Both the position numbers and the translations under genes were made by a program. From Phenylobacterium sp. Root700 (GTDB lineage: Bacteria; Pseudomonadota; Alphaproteobacteria; Caulobacterales; Caulobacteraceae): a DNA stretch of 64,000 nucleotides. This document shows positions 1-9,015 of this stretch, in pieces (within the stretch, counting starts at the first letter, position 1; each line of letters begins with the position of its first letter). Below the pieces are notes generated by a model that saw only the letters and a program-made list of their open reading frames with translations, was not told where the DNA came from and searched no databases. The stretch spans positions 233,584 through 297,583 of the forward strand of contig NZ_LMHT01000035.1 in assembly GCF_001429025.1 (NCBI RefSeq). The letters run 5' to 3'.

Positions 1-183
1 GAGGCGCGCATCGCCGCGGCGATGGCCGCGGGACGCAGCATATCGGCCATCGCCAGCGAGCAGGGGTGCGCGGTGAATACGGTCCGCAACCACTTGGCGC
101 GGATCTTCGGCAAGACCGGCGCGCGCCAACAGAGCGAACTCGTCAGCCTGCTGCACCAGACCGCCTTGCCGATCCGCGGCTAG
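1..183 (+). CDS. LuxR-type helix-turn-helix protein, C-terminal fragment
   Basis: The window opens inside this reading frame, so only the last 60 codons are present. They spell a LuxR/FixJ-type DNA-binding helix-turn-helix: an alanine-rich first helix, then SISAIASEQGCAVNTVRNH and an ARIFGKTGAR recognition helix, ending LPIRG before TAG. This order of helices is typical of the C-terminal output domain of a LuxR-family regulator. The N-terminal sensing domain lies outside the window, so its signal is unknown. It reads toward the small membrane-protein gene and FixL/FixJ module, but no functional link can be shown. Confidence 0.75.
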   Translation, partial: EARIAAAMAAGRSISAIASEQGCAVNTVRNHLARIFGKTGARQQSELVSLLHQTALPIRG

Positions 184-220
184 GCCTGCCGGGATCAAGG
201 TCGCCCGGCCTTCCGTAGGA

Positions 221-240
221 CTACTTAAGGACGTCTCCCG
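221..240 (+). promoter_or_regulatory. Candidate FixJ-type operator before the 37-aa membrane peptide
   Basis: CTTAAGG at 224-230 followed by CTCCC lies 67 bases before the start of the small membrane-protein gene. The same CTTAAGG core, followed by a C-rich tract, occurs in inverse orientation before the alternative oxidase gene. Both genes flank fixLJ, so a shared FixJ site is inferred; the motif is not proven to be one. Confidence 0.35.
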
Positions 241-296
241 AATTTTCTTCGGCGCCGCTGAACGCCAGCATGAGCTTAGTTCTCAGGAGTTCAGAC

Positions 297-410
297 ATGA
301 CGATTTCAACCCTCTATCTGGCGATGGTCGTCGTCGCCTTTTCAACCTTCGCCGTGACCATGGGCGGCGTCGCGATCTGGAGCTCGATGGGCAAGGCCCG
401 AGCCCGCTAG
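297..410 (+). CDS. Small single-span membrane protein, 37 aa
   Basis: A 37-codon frame begins at an ATG preceded by AGGAG at 285-289 (7-base spacing) and ends in TAG. Residues 5-28 form one hydrophobic helix (TLYLAMVVVAFSTFAVTMGG then VAIW), followed by a short basic tail GKARAR, giving a predicted inner-membrane peptide with its C-terminus inside. I do not recognise the family. Its place next to fixLJ, convergent with fixJ, and the CTTAAGG motif upstream suggest low-oxygen expression and perhaps a role as a small subunit of a respiratory complex; that is inference only. Confidence 0.6.
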   Translation: MTISTLYLAMVVVAFSTFAVTMGGVAIWSSMGKARAR

Positions 411-418
411 GACGAGGA

Positions 419-1024
419 TCAGGCGCGTTCGGCCAGCATGGCCATGCGCACCAGCTCCGAAAGGCTGGCCGCCTTCATCTTGGTCATGACGTTGGCGCGG
501 TAGATCTCCACCGTGCGCGGGCTGATGCCGAGGTCGAAGGCGATCACCTTGTTGGCGTGGCCCGCCACCAGCCCCTCCAGCACCTCGCGCTCGCGGCCCG
601 ACAGGGAGGTCATCCGCGCCATGATATCGGCGGCCTCCGCCGCGCCGCGCCGGCCCTGCGCCCCGCTTTGCAAGGCCGTCGCGATGGCCGCGAGCAGGAC
701 CTCGTCGTCAAACGGCTTCTCGATGAAGTCGGCGACCCCGGCCTTCATCGCCTCCACCGCCAGCGGCACGTCGGCATGGCCGGTGAGCATAATGATCGGC
801 AGGGCGAACCCTTGCCCCTTCAGCCGCCTGACCAGCTCGATCCCGGTCATTTCGGGCATCCGCACATCGGTGACGACGCAGCCGCCCGTCACCTGCGGCA
901 GCGCCTCCAGGAAGGCGACGGCCGAGTCGTAGGCGCAGGCCTGCAGGTTCGCCGTCTCCAGCAGGAAGGTCAGCGAGTCGCGAACGGCGGGATCGTCGTC
1001 GATCACGTGCACCAGTTCAGGCAT
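419..1024 (-). CDS. fixJ: FixJ response regulator
   Basis: Two-domain transcriptional regulator of 201 residues. The receiver domain has the acidic cluster D9-D11, the phospho-acceptor D53 in [12 protein letters not shown], the conserved T81 and K103 (IEKPF). The C-terminal LuxR-type helix-turn-helix runs from about residue 137, with the TLSGRE-like [10 protein letters not shown] motif and [11 protein letters not shown] recognition region. It starts inside the last codons of fixL (8-base overlap), so the pair is translationally coupled. By family knowledge FixL phosphorylates FixJ when oxygen falls, activating fixK and microaerobic respiration genes. The alternative oxidase and small membrane peptide on either side are the nearest candidate targets. 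Confidence 0.93.
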   Translation of the reverse strand: MPELVHVIDDDPAVRDSLTFLLETANLQACAYDSAVAFLEALPQVTGGCVVTDVRMPEMTGIELVRRLKGQGFALPIIMLTGHADVPLAVEAMKAGVADFIEKPFDDEVLLAAIATALQSGAQGRRGAAEAADIMARMTSLSGREREVLEGLVAGHANKVIAFDLGISPRTVEIYRANVMTKMKAASLSELVRMAMLAERA

Positions 1025-2501
1025 CCAGTTCCTCGTCCTCTACGCCGCGCAAAGTGAAGTGGAAGGTGGCGCCGCCGCCCGGCGTCGGCTCCACCCAGAT
1101 CCGGCCGCCATGGGCCTCGATGATCGTGCGCGAGATCGACAGCCCCACCCCCATGCCATGGCGCTTGGTGGTTATGAAGGGCTGGAACAGTTGATCGACC
1201 ACCTCGGGACTAATGCCCGGCCCGGTGTCGGCGACGCTGACCTGCACGAGATGCTCCTCGACGGGGCGAACTCTGACATGCAGTTCGCGGCGGGCGCAGT
1301 CCTCCATGGCGTCGACGGCGTTGCGGATCAGGTTCAACACCACCTGCTGGATCTGAACGCGATCGGCCAGGACAAGATGCACGGCCGGATCCAGATCGAA
1401 CTGCACCCTGATTCCGTGCTCCTTGACCCCCACCAGGGCCAGCGCGCCGGCTTCCTCGATCAGTTTGGGCAGGCTCTCGACCCGCCGCTCGGTCTCGCCG
1501 CGCGACACGAAATCCCGAAGCCGGCGAATGATCTCCCCGGCGCGCAGGGTCTGCTCGCTGGCCTTCTCCAAGGCTTCGGTCAGGCGCTCGCGGGGAATTT
1601 CCTCAGACCCCAGCAGCCGCACCGATCCGCGCAGATAGTTGGATATGGCCGAGAGCGGCTGGTTCAGTTCGTGGGCCAGGGTGGAGGCCATCTCGCCCAG
1701 GGCCGTGAGACGCGAGATGTGCACCAGTTCCGACTGCAGCTCCTGCAGCCGGGCCTCGGTCTGCTGGCGTTCGGTCAGGTCGCGGATGAAGCCGGTGAAA
1801 AACCGACCGCCCTCGGTGCGCATCTCGCCCACCGCGAGCTCCATCGGAAAGGTCGAGCGATCCTTGCGCTCGCCCACCACCACCCGGCCCATGCCGATGA
1901 TCCGCCGCTCGTGGGTGCGGTAGTAACGTTCCAGATAGCCGTCGTGGGCCTCCTTGTGCGGCCCGGGCATCAGCAGGCTGACGTTCAGCCCGATCGCCTC
2001 GGCGGCGCTCCAGCCGAACAAACGCTCGGCGGCGCTGCTGAAGGATTGGATGATCCCCGCCTCGTCGATGACGATCATGGCGTCGGGTACGGTGTCGAGG
2101 ATCGAGCTCAGATGCGCCTCGCGGGCGATGAGGTCGCGATTGATCGCCGCAGCTTCCCGGCGAGAGCGCTGGAACCACTCGCCGCCGGTGACGATCGCCG
2201 CGGCCACCCCGGCGAAAACCACGGCGCTGGCGATATCGGCCCGTCCCAGCGGCGCGGTGCGCATCGCCAGGGCCAGGCCGCAGCCAAGACCGAGCAGCGC
2301 CGCCAGGGCGCCAGGCGCCGCGCCGCCATAGGCCGAGGCCAGCACCACCGCCGGCACGAACACCAGGAACGCCACGCGATCGCCGACGACCGGCTGCAGG
2401 ATCAGGTGCGCGGCGACGCCGGCGCCGGCGGCCAGCACCGCGACGAGGACGCCTGTCCAAAGGTTCGACCTGATCTGCAGCCTGCGGCTCCTGCGGTTCA
2501 T
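1017..2501 (-). CDS. fixL: FixL oxygen-sensing histidine kinase
   Basis: Membrane-anchored haem-PAS sensor kinase. An N-terminal block with about four hydrophobic segments (residues 15-110) is followed by a PAS domain (about 130-245), a HisKA domain with phospho-acceptor H277 ([14 protein letters not shown]) and an HATPase domain with N and G boxes ([23 protein letters not shown]). In the PAS domain AHDGYLERY supplies H186 and IIGMGR supplies R206, the same 20-residue spacing as the haem ligand H200 and O2-contact R220 of Bradyrhizobium FixL, so it should bind haem. The ATG at 2501 is used; a TTG three codons earlier is possible. Confidence 0.93.
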   Translation of the reverse strand: MNRRSRRLQIRSNLWTGVLVAVLAAGAGVAAHLILQPVVGDRVAFLVFVPAVVLASAYGGAAPGALAALLGLGCGLALAMRTAPLGRADIASAVVFAGVAAAIVTGGEWFQRSRREAAAINRDLIAREAHLSSILDTVPDAMIVIDEAGIIQSFSSAAERLFGWSAAEAIGLNVSLLMPGPHKEAHDGYLERYYRTHERRIIGMGRVVVGERKDRSTFPMELAVGEMRTEGGRFFTGFIRDLTERQQTEARLQELQSELVHISRLTALGEMASTLAHELNQPLSAISNYLRGSVRLLGSEEIPRERLTEALEKASEQTLRAGEIIRRLRDFVSRGETERRVESLPKLIEEAGALALVGVKEHGIRVQFDLDPAVHLVLADRVQIQQVVLNLIRNAVDAMEDCARRELHVRVRPVEEHLVQVSVADTGPGISPEVVDQLFQPFITTKRHGMGVGLSISRTIIEAHGGRIWVEPTPGGGATFHFTLRGVEDEELDA

Positions 2502-2540
2502 CGTCCCCAAACCCTTAGCCGAACCGGCTCGGGGCGGGAG

Positions 2541-2560
2541 CTAAGGGGTTTCCCTTAAGA
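2541..2560 (+). promoter_or_regulatory. Candidate FixJ-type operator before the alternative oxidase
   Basis: The stretch between fixL and the oxidase gene contains an AAGGGGTTTCCCTT near-palindrome ending in CCTTAAG (2553-2559), the inverse of the CTTAAGG found at 224-230. It lies 93 bases before the oxidase ATG and about 40 bases before fixL, so it could serve either divergent gene. Binding by FixJ is inferred from context only. Confidence 0.4.
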
Positions 2561-2652
2561 GCAAGACACGGATGTTGTCCAAGCCTGCCCGCGCCTATCG
2601 CTGCCGATGAGCTCGGCGCCGCCCCGGCGACCAGCATCATCAGGAGCCGGAC

Positions 2653-3342
2653 ATGACCGCCCCCGTCGTCGACGCCACTCTCCATCACCAGCCTGTCGGC
2701 GCCTCCGACCGCGTGGCCTATGGCTTCGTGAAGCTGCTGCGCTTCTGCGCCGACACCTTCTTCGCCAAGCGCTACGGCCACCGCGCTGTGGTCCTCGAGA
2801 CCGTCGCCGCCGTCCCCGGCATGGTCGGCGCCACGCTCAACCACCTGAAGTGTCTGCGCCGGATGTGCGACGACAAGGGCTGGATCAAGACCTTGATGGA
2901 CGAGGCCGAGAACGAGCGGATGCACCTGATGACCTTCATCGAGGTCTGCAAGCCGACAGCCTTCGAGCGGTTCGTGGTCGTCGCCGTCCAGTGGGTCTTC
3001 TACCTGTTCTTCTTCGGCCTCTACCTCGTCTCTCCCAAGACGGCCCACCGGGTGGTCGGCTACTTCGAGGAGGAGGCGGTGACCAGCTACACCCACTACC
3101 TCGCCGAGATCGACGAGGGCCGTTCGGAGAACGTGCCCGCCCCGCAGATCGCCAAGACCTACTGGGACCTGCCCGACACCGCGACCCTGCGCGACGTGGT
3201 CCTGGTGGTCCGCGCCGACGAGGCCCACCACCGCGACGTCAACCACGGCTACGCCAACGAGCTGATCGGCCTGCCGCAAACGGCGGTCGCGCCCTGCCCG
3301 CCGCACGTGGTGCTGGAACCGACCTGGAAAGCCGCCGCCTGA
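2653..3342 (+). CDS. Alternative oxidase (ubiquinol:O2 oxidoreductase, cyanide-insensitive)
   Basis: A 229-residue di-iron ubiquinol oxidase that would reduce oxygen at the membrane without pumping protons. All four family motifs are present: [10 protein letters not shown] with E49, NERMHL with E88 and H91 (ExxH), the YFEEEAV glutamate at about 139-140, and [11 protein letters not shown] with E190 and H193 (second ExxH). A hydrophobic stretch around 105-127 fits the monotopic membrane face. The ATG at 2653 follows a CAGGAGC Shine-Dalgarno. Bacterial AOX genes are sporadic; here the gene is divergent from fixL and carries a candidate FixJ motif, implying control by oxygen. Confidence 0.93.
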   Translation: MTAPVVDATLHHQPVGASDRVAYGFVKLLRFCADTFFAKRYGHRAVVLETVAAVPGMVGATLNHLKCLRRMCDDKGWIKTLMDEAENERMHLMTFIEVCKPTAFERFVVVAVQWVFYLFFFGLYLVSPKTAHRVVGYFEEEAVTSYTHYLAEIDEGRSENVPAPQIAKTYWDLPDTATLRDVVLVVRADEAHHRDVNHGYANELIGLPQTAVAPCPPHVVLEPTWKAAA

Positions 3343-3358
3343 GGCGAGAGGACGCGAA

Positions 3359-3383
3359 GCGCCCGGATCATCGGTCCGGGCGC
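3359..3383 (+). terminator. Perfect 9-bp hairpin between oxidase and receiver gene
   Basis: GCGCCCGGA, a 7-base loop and TCCGGGCGC form a perfect stem ending only 6 bases before the ATG of the next gene. No T-run follows, so it is either a weak or Rho-assisted terminator, or an mRNA structure masking the start of the receiver gene, which has no visible Shine-Dalgarno. Confidence 0.5.
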
Positions 3384-3389
3384 CTCCAC

Positions 3390-3767
3390 ATGTCAGCCAT
3401 GATCAAACCCGCCCCCTTGCTGCTCGTCGACGACGACCCCGCCGTGCGGACCGCGTTGAAATTCGCGCTGGAGATCGACGGCTATGTGGTCGAGACCTAT
3501 GCCGACGCCGAGAGCCTGGCCGCCCGCCGCGACATGCCCTTGGGCGGCTGCATGGTGGTGGACTATCAGCTGCCTGGAATGAACGGCCTGGATCTGGTCG
3601 AGACCCTGCGTCGTCGGGCGGTGTCGCTGCCCGCGCTGCTGATCACCACCAACCCCACCCGACAGGTTCGCAGGCGCGCCAAGGAGGCCGGCGTGGACAT
3701 CGTCGAAAAGCCGCTGCTGTCGAGCTCGCTGAGCGACGCCGTGGCCCGCCTGCTGGCTGGCTCATAG
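3390..3767 (+). CDS. Receiver-only response regulator (FixJ/FixT-like context)
   Basis: A 125-residue single receiver domain with no output domain. It has the acidic pair within VDDDPAVR (14-16), phospho-acceptor D58 in MVVDYQLPGMNG, the T/T switch in LLITTNP and the lysine of VEKP. The sequence resembles FixJ receivers. It follows the oxidase by 47 bases, with a hairpin between them. Single-domain receivers near FixLJ can act as phosphate sinks or kinase modulators; this role is inferred. The start is uncertain: ATG 3390 and ATG 3399 are in frame and neither has a clear ribosome binding site. Confidence 0.82.
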   Translation: MSAMIKPAPLLLVDDDPAVRTALKFALEIDGYVVETYADAESLAARRDMPLGGCMVVDYQLPGMNGLDLVETLRRRAVSLPALLITTNPTRQVRRRAKEAGVDIVEKPLLSSSLSDAVARLLAGS

Positions 3768-4224
3768 GGCCTAAGACAACCGCCTCCCCGCGCGGCGGCC
3801 CGCCTGGCGTGTCGCCCCGCCCGCGCAGCACCCTTGCCGTGCGAATTTTCGACAAAATTGTGACGATCCGCACCGGATCAGCGATCACGCACAAAATATC
3901 GGCTTGACCGATATTGTATACAGTGTGCACAACTTTCGCGATCAGACCGAGTCAGAATCTGAACGCGATTTCTACCGTCGCACAATAAGGGGAAACACAG
4001 GACGCGCCTTGAGCGCTCGCGCCTCCATGGACGGCGCATCCAAGTTCAACATCTCAAGTAACAAACGCGGATGGATAAGCACATCTTCCGCGAATGACTT
4101 CTTACGTCCGCAATATCGGCGCAACGCCCCGATTATGGATGAAGACATACTCTGACTTTCATCAACCAGCCGCTCAGTCTCAGTCGCTGAAGCAGCTTGG
4201 GACAAGAAAAAAATAGGGAGAGAT
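3768..4224. other. 457-base intergenic region, AT-richer than its surroundings
   Basis: No convincing gene. The first 70 bases are GC-rich trailer of the receiver gene; 3844-3915 holds three inverted repeats; from about 3930 to 4200 the sequence is clearly less GC-rich than its neighbours and has no coding character. An 83-codon open frame from a TTG at 3904 has no ribosome binding site, starts inside a palindrome and has an atypical composition, so it is not called. The region reads as a long regulated leader for the TonB receptor at 4225, whose ATG follows AGGGAGAG. Confidence 0.6.
3844..3915. promoter_or_regulatory. Cluster of three perfect inverted repeats upstream of a TonB receptor
   Basis: Within 72 bases: AATTTT-N4-AAAATT (3844-3859), GATCCG-CAC-CGGATC (3865-3879) and AATATCGG-N5-CCGATATT (3895-3915). 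A TTGACC hexamer (3904-3909) overlaps the third repeat and TATACA follows at 3917-3922, with a GTATAC palindrome. Together they look like multiple operators over a promoter for the receptor gene. No specific regulator can be named. Confidence 0.5.
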
Positions 4225-6867
4225 ATGATCAAGTTCCAACAGTCGGGCACGCCCGCCGTCGGCCGCCGCCGAAAGCTCCTCCTCAGCTCCGCCGCTCTTA
4301 TCGCCATTGTCGCGACGCCTCACGCCGCCCTGGCCCAGGCCGACACTTCGGTCGAAGAGATCGTCGTCACCGGCTCCAGCATCCGCGGCGTCGCCCCGGT
4401 CGGCTCGGCCCTGATCGGCATCGATCGCGCGACGATCACCCAGACCGCCCCGGCCAACACCAAGGAGCTGATGGCGACGATTCCGCAGCTAGGGAACTTC
4501 GGGGTGAACGCCGAGCAGTCGACGCCCGACCGGTTCCGCACCGCCGGCTTCCAGCCCAACATCCACAATGTCGGCATCTACGCGACGCTGACCCTGTTCA
4601 ACGGCCACCGCTTCGCCCCGGTGGGCGGCGAGGCCGTGTTCCCTGACCCGTCGATCATCCCGGTCATCGCGGTTCAACGCGTCGAGGTGATCGCTGACGG
4701 CGCCTCGGCGGTCTACGGCTCGGACGCCGTCGCCGGCGTGGTGAACTTCATCTACCGCAAGAACGTCGAGGGGCTTGAGGCCAGCGCCACCTATGGCTGG
4801 AACGACACCCGCTATCAGAAACGGGACTTCGCCCTCATCGGCGGCCATTCGTGGGACAGCGGCGCCGTCATGGCCGCCTACGAGTACTCGGACAACAAGT
4901 CGCCCCTGAACAGCCAGATCGACTTCCTGGCGCTCGGCGGCGACCAGCGCTCGCGCGGGGGCCGCGACCTGCGGGGCTCCAACTGCCTGCAGCCCAACGT
5001 CACCGTGAACGGAACCACCTACGCCTACCCCAACTGGAACGCCGGCCGGAACCTCTGCGGCCTGCTCGACCAGGGCACCATCGTCCCGGACGGCAAGCGT
5101 CATGCGGTCCTGGTCACCGGCCGCCAGAAGCTGAACGACACCGTCGAGCTTTGGACCGAGATCAACTACTCGAAATACAACACCCGTTCGTTCGGCGGGC
5201 AGACCTCGCTCAACCTCATCATCCCGAACACCAACCCCTACTTCCAAACGCCCCCCGGCGTCGCAGCCTCGCAGATCCAGATCGTCCGCAGCGCGCTGGG
5301 CCTGTTCCCGTCGCGCTTCAGCACGCAGTCCTCGGAGGTCTACGGCGTCACCCTGGGCGGCGACTTCGACCTGGGGAACGACTGGCGCGGCGTCGCGACG
5401 CTCCACGCGTCGCGGACCAAGGACAACAACAACGACCCCGAACTCGACCTGGTGAACGCCGACGCCGCGGCCCGGGGCACGACGCTCGCGACCGCCCTGA
5501 ACCCGTTTGGTCAGGCGGCCGACAACAACGCCTCCGTGCTCGCCAGCATCGACAACGGCTATCGCCGGATCAACGACACCAGCCAGCGCCTGCGCGAGTT
5601 TCAGCTCAAGGCCGACGGCCCGGTGTTCTCGATCCCCGGCGGTGAAATCCGCGCCGCGGTCGGTGTCGACTCCCGCACCGAACAGGCCCTGCAAACCCAG
5701 ATCAGCGGCTCGCCCGCCCGCAAGATCATCGACGTTCGCGACGACGACATCAGCCGCAACATCTGGGCCGGGTTCACCGAACTGAACATTCCGCTGTTCA
5801 GCGATCAGAACGCGCGCCCGGGCCTGCAAAAGCTGACCCTGTCGCTGTCGGGCCGGTACGACTACTACGAAAAGTACGGCGGACAGTTCAATCCGAAGGT
5901 CGGCGTGGTCTGGGAGCCGGTCCGAAACCTGGCCCTGCACGGCAGCTACGGCACCTCGTTCGTGGCCCCCAACCTTGGCCTGACCACCAGCAAGTTCGGG
6001 TTCCTGGGATCGCGGGACCAGAACACGGTGATCACCGACTGGAAGACCGGCCAACAGATCACCCGGCCGTTCGACATCTACAACATGGGCGGCGGCAACC
6101 CGGACCTGGAGCCGGAAGAAGCCACCACCTATTCGGTGGGCGCGAACTTCACGCCGGACCAAGTGCCCGGCCTGCGGATGGGCGTGAGCTACTACAACGT
6201 CGAGTATCGCAACACGATCTATAAGGCGAGCTTGACCGACGTGATCACCAACCCGGCTTTCGAAGCCTATCGGACCATCTACCCCACCGCGGCCCAACTG
6301 GCGGCGGCGATGGTCGAGGCCCCGCCGGAAATGGAAGTGCAGCCCTACGTCACCTGGGACGTCATCTTCCGCTCCTACGCCGTCAATCTCGGCATGCGGA
6401 AATTCGAGGGCCTGGACTTCGACGCCGGCTACGACTTCTCCACCGAAAACTTCGGCAGCTTCAGCCTGGCCGCGAACGCCAACCGCAAGCTGGTGGACAA
6501 GCAGCAGGTGCTCCCCAACGCCCCGTTCAACGACCGCCTTGGCACCGATCAGGCGGTGAAGTGGAAGGGCCGTGCGGCGCTCACCTGGAACCTGGCCCAG
6601 GCGACCGTCGGCCTGTCCGCCAACTATGTCGGCTCGTACCGCTACAACAACGGCAGCACTTGGAAGAAGGCCGACTCCTGGCTCACCTACGATCTGGTCG
6701 GGAACTACGCGCTCGACAAGATCCGCGAAGGCCTGTCGATCCAGGCCCGGGTGGTCAACCTGTTCGACAAGGAGCCGCCCTTCGTCGACAACGCCAACGG
6801 CTATCTGCCGGCCCTCGCCTCGCCGTTCGGCCGGCAGTTCGAGATGACCCTGCGCGCGAAATTCTAG
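4225..6867 (+). CDS. TonB-dependent outer-membrane receptor
   Basis: An 880-residue outer-membrane transporter. A signal peptide (GRRRKLLLSSAALIAIVA, cleavage after about ALA-37) precedes a TonB-box-like EEIVVTGS at 44-51. The plug domain contains VQRVEVIADGASAVYGSDA, diagnostic of the family, and the remainder is barrel ending in the C-terminal aromatic signature EMTLRAKF. The substrate cannot be told from sequence; many caulobacterial receptors carry oligosaccharides or oligopeptides rather than siderophores. The gene is convergent with kynA, separated by a strong hairpin, so shared regulation with tryptophan catabolism is not implied. Upstream palindromes suggest repressor control. Confidence 0.93.
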   Translation: MIKFQQSGTPAVGRRRKLLLSSAALIAIVATPHAALAQADTSVEEIVVTGSSIRGVAPVGSALIGIDRATITQTAPANTKELMATIPQLGNFGVNAEQSTPDRFRTAGFQPNIHNVGIYATLTLFNGHRFAPVGGEAVFPDPSIIPVIAVQRVEVIADGASAVYGSDAVAGVVNFIYRKNVEGLEASATYGWNDTRYQKRDFALIGGHSWDSGAVMAAYEYSDNKSPLNSQIDFLALGGDQRSRGGRDLRGSNCLQPNVTVNGTTYAYPNWNAGRNLCGLLDQGTIVPDGKRHAVLVTGRQKLNDTVELWTEINYSKYNTRSFGGQTSLNLIIPNTNPYFQTPPGVAASQIQIVRSALGLFPSRFSTQSSEVYGVTLGGDFDLGNDWRGVATLHASRTKDNNNDPELDLVNADAAARGTTLATALNPFGQAADNNASVLASIDNGYRRINDTSQRLREFQLKADGPVFSIPGGEIRAAVGVDSRTEQALQTQISGSPARKIIDVRDDDISRNIWAGFTELNIPLFSDQNARPGLQKLTLSLSGRYDYYEKYGGQFNPKVGVVWEPVRNLALHGSYGTSFVAPNLGLTTSKFGFLGSRDQNTVITDWKTGQQITRPFDIYNMGGGNPDLEPEEATTYSVGANFTPDQVPGLRMGVSYYNVEYRNTIYKASLTDVITNPAFEAYRTIYPTAAQLAAAMVEAPPEMEVQPYVTWDVIFRSYAVNLGMRKFEGLDFDAGYDFSTENFGSFSLAANANRKLVDKQQVLPNAPFNDRLGTDQAVKWKGRAALTWNLAQATVGLSANYVGSYRYNNGSTWKKADSWLTYDLVGNYALDKIREGLSIQARVVNLFDKEPPFVDNANGYLPALASPFGRQFEMTLRAKF

Positions 6868-6889
6868 CCGCGGCTTGAGAGACGATAGT

Positions 6890-6919
6890 GGGCGGTCATC
6901 CAGCGCTGGGTGGCCGCCC
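6890..6919. terminator. Convergent hairpin between TonB receptor and kynA
   Basis: A 30-base near-perfect hairpin: GGGCGG pairs with CCGCCC, then CA with TG and CCAGC with GCTGG, with two G-T contacts. It is the only structure in the 68-base gap between convergent genes. AATT rather than a U-run follows on the plus strand. Confidence 0.55.
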
Positions 6920-6935
6920 TAATTCGTTCCAGACC

Positions 6936-7742
6936 TCAGAGCGAGGTGCGAACCTTGAACAGTTCGGGGAAGAACGAGCCCTCCAGCGCCTTGGCCAGAT
7001 AGGCCGCGCCGGCGCTGCCGCCGGTGCCCTGCTTGAAGCCGATGATCCGCTCGACGGTCTTCAGGTGAGCAAAGCGCCACTGCTGGAAGCGGAACTCCAG
7101 ATCGACCAGCTTCTCGGCCAGCTCGTAGAGGTCCCAATAGCGTTCCGGGTCGCGATAGACGGTGACCCAGGCGGCTTCGACGGCCGGATGCTCCACATGC
7201 GGCTGGCGCAGATCGCGCTCCAACAGGTCGGCCGGAAGATCGAAGCCCCGCCGCGACAGCAGCCGGACGCACTCGTCATAGAGGCTGGGCGCCGCCAGGG
7301 CCGCCTCAAGCAAGCCGTGGACCTCTGTCCCCTCATGGACCCGCAGCATGGCGGCGTCCTTGGCTCCCATCAGGAACTCCAGCATCCGATACTGGAACGA
7401 CTGGAAGCCGGAGCTCTGCCCCAGATGCGGGCGCAGCGCGTGATAGTCGCTGGGCGTCATGGTGCCGAGCACGTCCCAGGACTGGATCAACTGCCCCTGG
7501 ATGCGGCTGACCCGGGCGATCATCTTGAACGCCGGCCCCAGATCGTCGTCGCGGATATGCTGGCGAGCGGCCGACAGTTCGTGGATCGACAGCTTCAGCC
7601 ACAGCTCGGAGGCCTGGTGAATGATGATGAACAGCAGTTCGTCGTGCTCGTCCGAGCGCGGACGCTGGGCGGTCAGCAGGGTGTCGAGCCCCAGATAGTC
7701 GCCGTAGCTCATCGACGGAGGGGTGTGCAGTTTGTCGCTCAT
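6936..7742 (-). CDS. kynA: Tryptophan 2,3-dioxygenase
   Basis: Haem dioxygenase of 268 residues opening the indole ring of tryptophan to N-formylkynurenine. Family motifs are clear: [15 protein letters not shown] carrying the active-site histidine, and the C-terminal [20 protein letters not shown] with the proximal haem histidine followed by the GTGGS substrate loop. The ATG at 7742 shares ATGA with the kynU stop; an in-frame ATG 13 codons upstream lies inside kynU and is less likely. With kynU it forms a two-gene operon for tryptophan to anthranilate. The intervening kynurenine formamidase is not in this window. Confidence 0.94.
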   Translation of the reverse strand: MSDKLHTPPSMSYGDYLGLDTLLTAQRPRSDEHDELLFIIIHQASELWLKLSIHELSAARQHIRDDDLGPAFKMIARVSRIQGQLIQSWDVLGTMTPSDYHALRPHLGQSSGFQSFQYRMLEFLMGAKDAAMLRVHEGTEVHGLLEAALAAPSLYDECVRLLSRRGFDLPADLLERDLRQPHVEHPAVEAAWVTVYRDPERYWDLYELAEKLVDLEFRFQQWRFAHLKTVERIIGFKQGTGGSAGAAYLAKALEGSFFPELFKVRTSL

Positions 7743-8965
7743 GTGACCGCTGAAATCTCGTTGAAGCGCGCCTGGCGCCATTCGCCCGTGGCCATGATCG
7801 CGGCCAGCCGGTCGACGGCGTCCCAGACGTCGACATATCGCACATAGAGCGGGGTGAATCCGAACCGCAGCACGTCAGGCGCGCGGAAGTCGCCGATCAC
7901 CCCGTGATGGATCATCGCCTGCATGATCGGATAGCCGTGCTGATGGATCAGCGCCGCCTGGCTGCCGCGCTGGGCGGCGTCCCTCGGACAGCCCAGTTCG
8001 AACCCCTCGCAGCGTTCCAGCGCCAGATCGAGGAACAGGTCGCCCAACGCCATCGACTTGGCGCGAACCTGCCCCATGTCGACCCCGTCGAAGGCTTCCA
8101 ACGACGCCTCCAGCGCGGTCAGCCCCAGCACCGAGGGCGTTCCGCAGAGTCCTCTCAGCACACCGGCGGCGGGGGCGTAGTCGTCGTTGAAGGCGAAGGG
8201 GGCGGCATGGCCCATCCAGCCGGTCAGCGGCGAGCGAAATTCCGCGTGCAAGCGTCTGGCGACAAACAGGAAAGCCGGCGCGCCGGGTCCACCGTTCAGG
8301 TACTTGTAGCCGCAGCCGACGGCCAGATCGGCGTCGCAGCCATTGAGGTCGACGGCGAGAGCGCCGGCCGAATGGCTAAGGTCCCAGAGCGCCAGGGCCC
8401 CGACCTCGTGGGCCCGCGCGGTCAGCGCCGCCATGTCATGCAGACGGCCGGTCTTGTAGTGCACATGGGTCAGCAGCAGCAGGGCCACGCCCTCGTCCAA
8501 CGCCTCGTGCAACCGCGAAGGCTCCACCACGCGAAGCTCGATGTCGCCGAGCAGATCCCGCAACCCCTGCAGGATGTAAAGGTCGGTCGGGAAGTTGCCG
8601 GGCTCGGTGACAATGACCTTTCGGCCCGGCCGCAGCTTCAGGGCGCCGGCCGCCAGCTTGAACAGGTTCACCGAGGTCGAGTCGGCAGCGATCACCTCGT
8701 CGGCCTGCGCGCCGATCAGCGGGGCGATCCGGGCGCCGACGCGGCTCGGCAGTCTGATCCAGTCGGCGGTGTTCCAACTGGTGATCAGGTCCCTGCCCCA
8801 TTCATCGCGGACCGCGGCCTCCAGCCGGGGGCCGACATTGCGCGGCAAGGCGCCGAGGGAATTACCGTCGAGATAGATCTGGCCCTCGTTCAGGGCGAAC
8901 AGGGCGCGCCGCCCTGCCAGGGGATCGTCTTGGTCGAGTTTCAGGCAGTCGTCGCGGGTCAGCAT
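7739..8965 (-). CDS. kynU: Kynureninase
   Basis: PLP-dependent hydrolase of 408 residues converting kynurenine to anthranilate and alanine. It has the N-terminal [11 protein letters not shown] motif, the cofactor-binding SHSAGAL region and the Schiff-base lysine K221 in [13 protein letters not shown], followed by GWMGH. Length and motif order are normal for the family. It is the first gene of the kynU-kynA operon and ends in a four-base overlap with kynA, showing translational coupling. It appears to be transcribed from the short gap before DUF6285; that gap has no obvious operator. Confidence 0.94.
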   Translation of the reverse strand: MLTRDDCLKLDQDDPLAGRRALFALNEGQIYLDGNSLGALPRNVGPRLEAAVRDEWGRDLITSWNTADWIRLPSRVGARIAPLIGAQADEVIAADSTSVNLFKLAAGALKLRPGRKVIVTEPGNFPTDLYILQGLRDLLGDIELRVVEPSRLHEALDEGVALLLLTHVHYKTGRLHDMAALTARAHEVGALALWDLSHSAGALAVDLNGCDADLAVGCGYKYLNGGPGAPAFLFVARRLHAEFRSPLTGWMGHAAPFAFNDDYAPAAGVLRGLCGTPSVLGLTALEASLEAFDGVDMGQVRAKSMALGDLFLDLALERCEGFELGCPRDAAQRGSQAALIHQHGYPIMQAMIHHGVIGDFRAPDVLRFGFTPLYVRYVDVWDAVDRLAAIMATGEWRQARFNEISAVT

Positions 8966-9015
8966 TCGCCGCTCCTAGCTGCGATCGCGTCCGCTCGCCA
9001 GAGCCTGCGAACCGA

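Noticed and set aside
3904..4155. 83-codon open frame upstream of the first TonB receptor
   Set aside because: It begins at TTG within an inverted repeat, has no ribosome binding site, and the region is AT-richer than any nearby gene; better read as leader sequence.
4489..6297. 602-codon minus-strand frame within the TonB receptor gene
   Set aside because: It is an antisense shadow: valine/glycine/arginine-rich with no motif, while the plus strand has a signal peptide, plug and barrel. Similar long antisense frames occur opposite uvrA, nadE and the RND gene.
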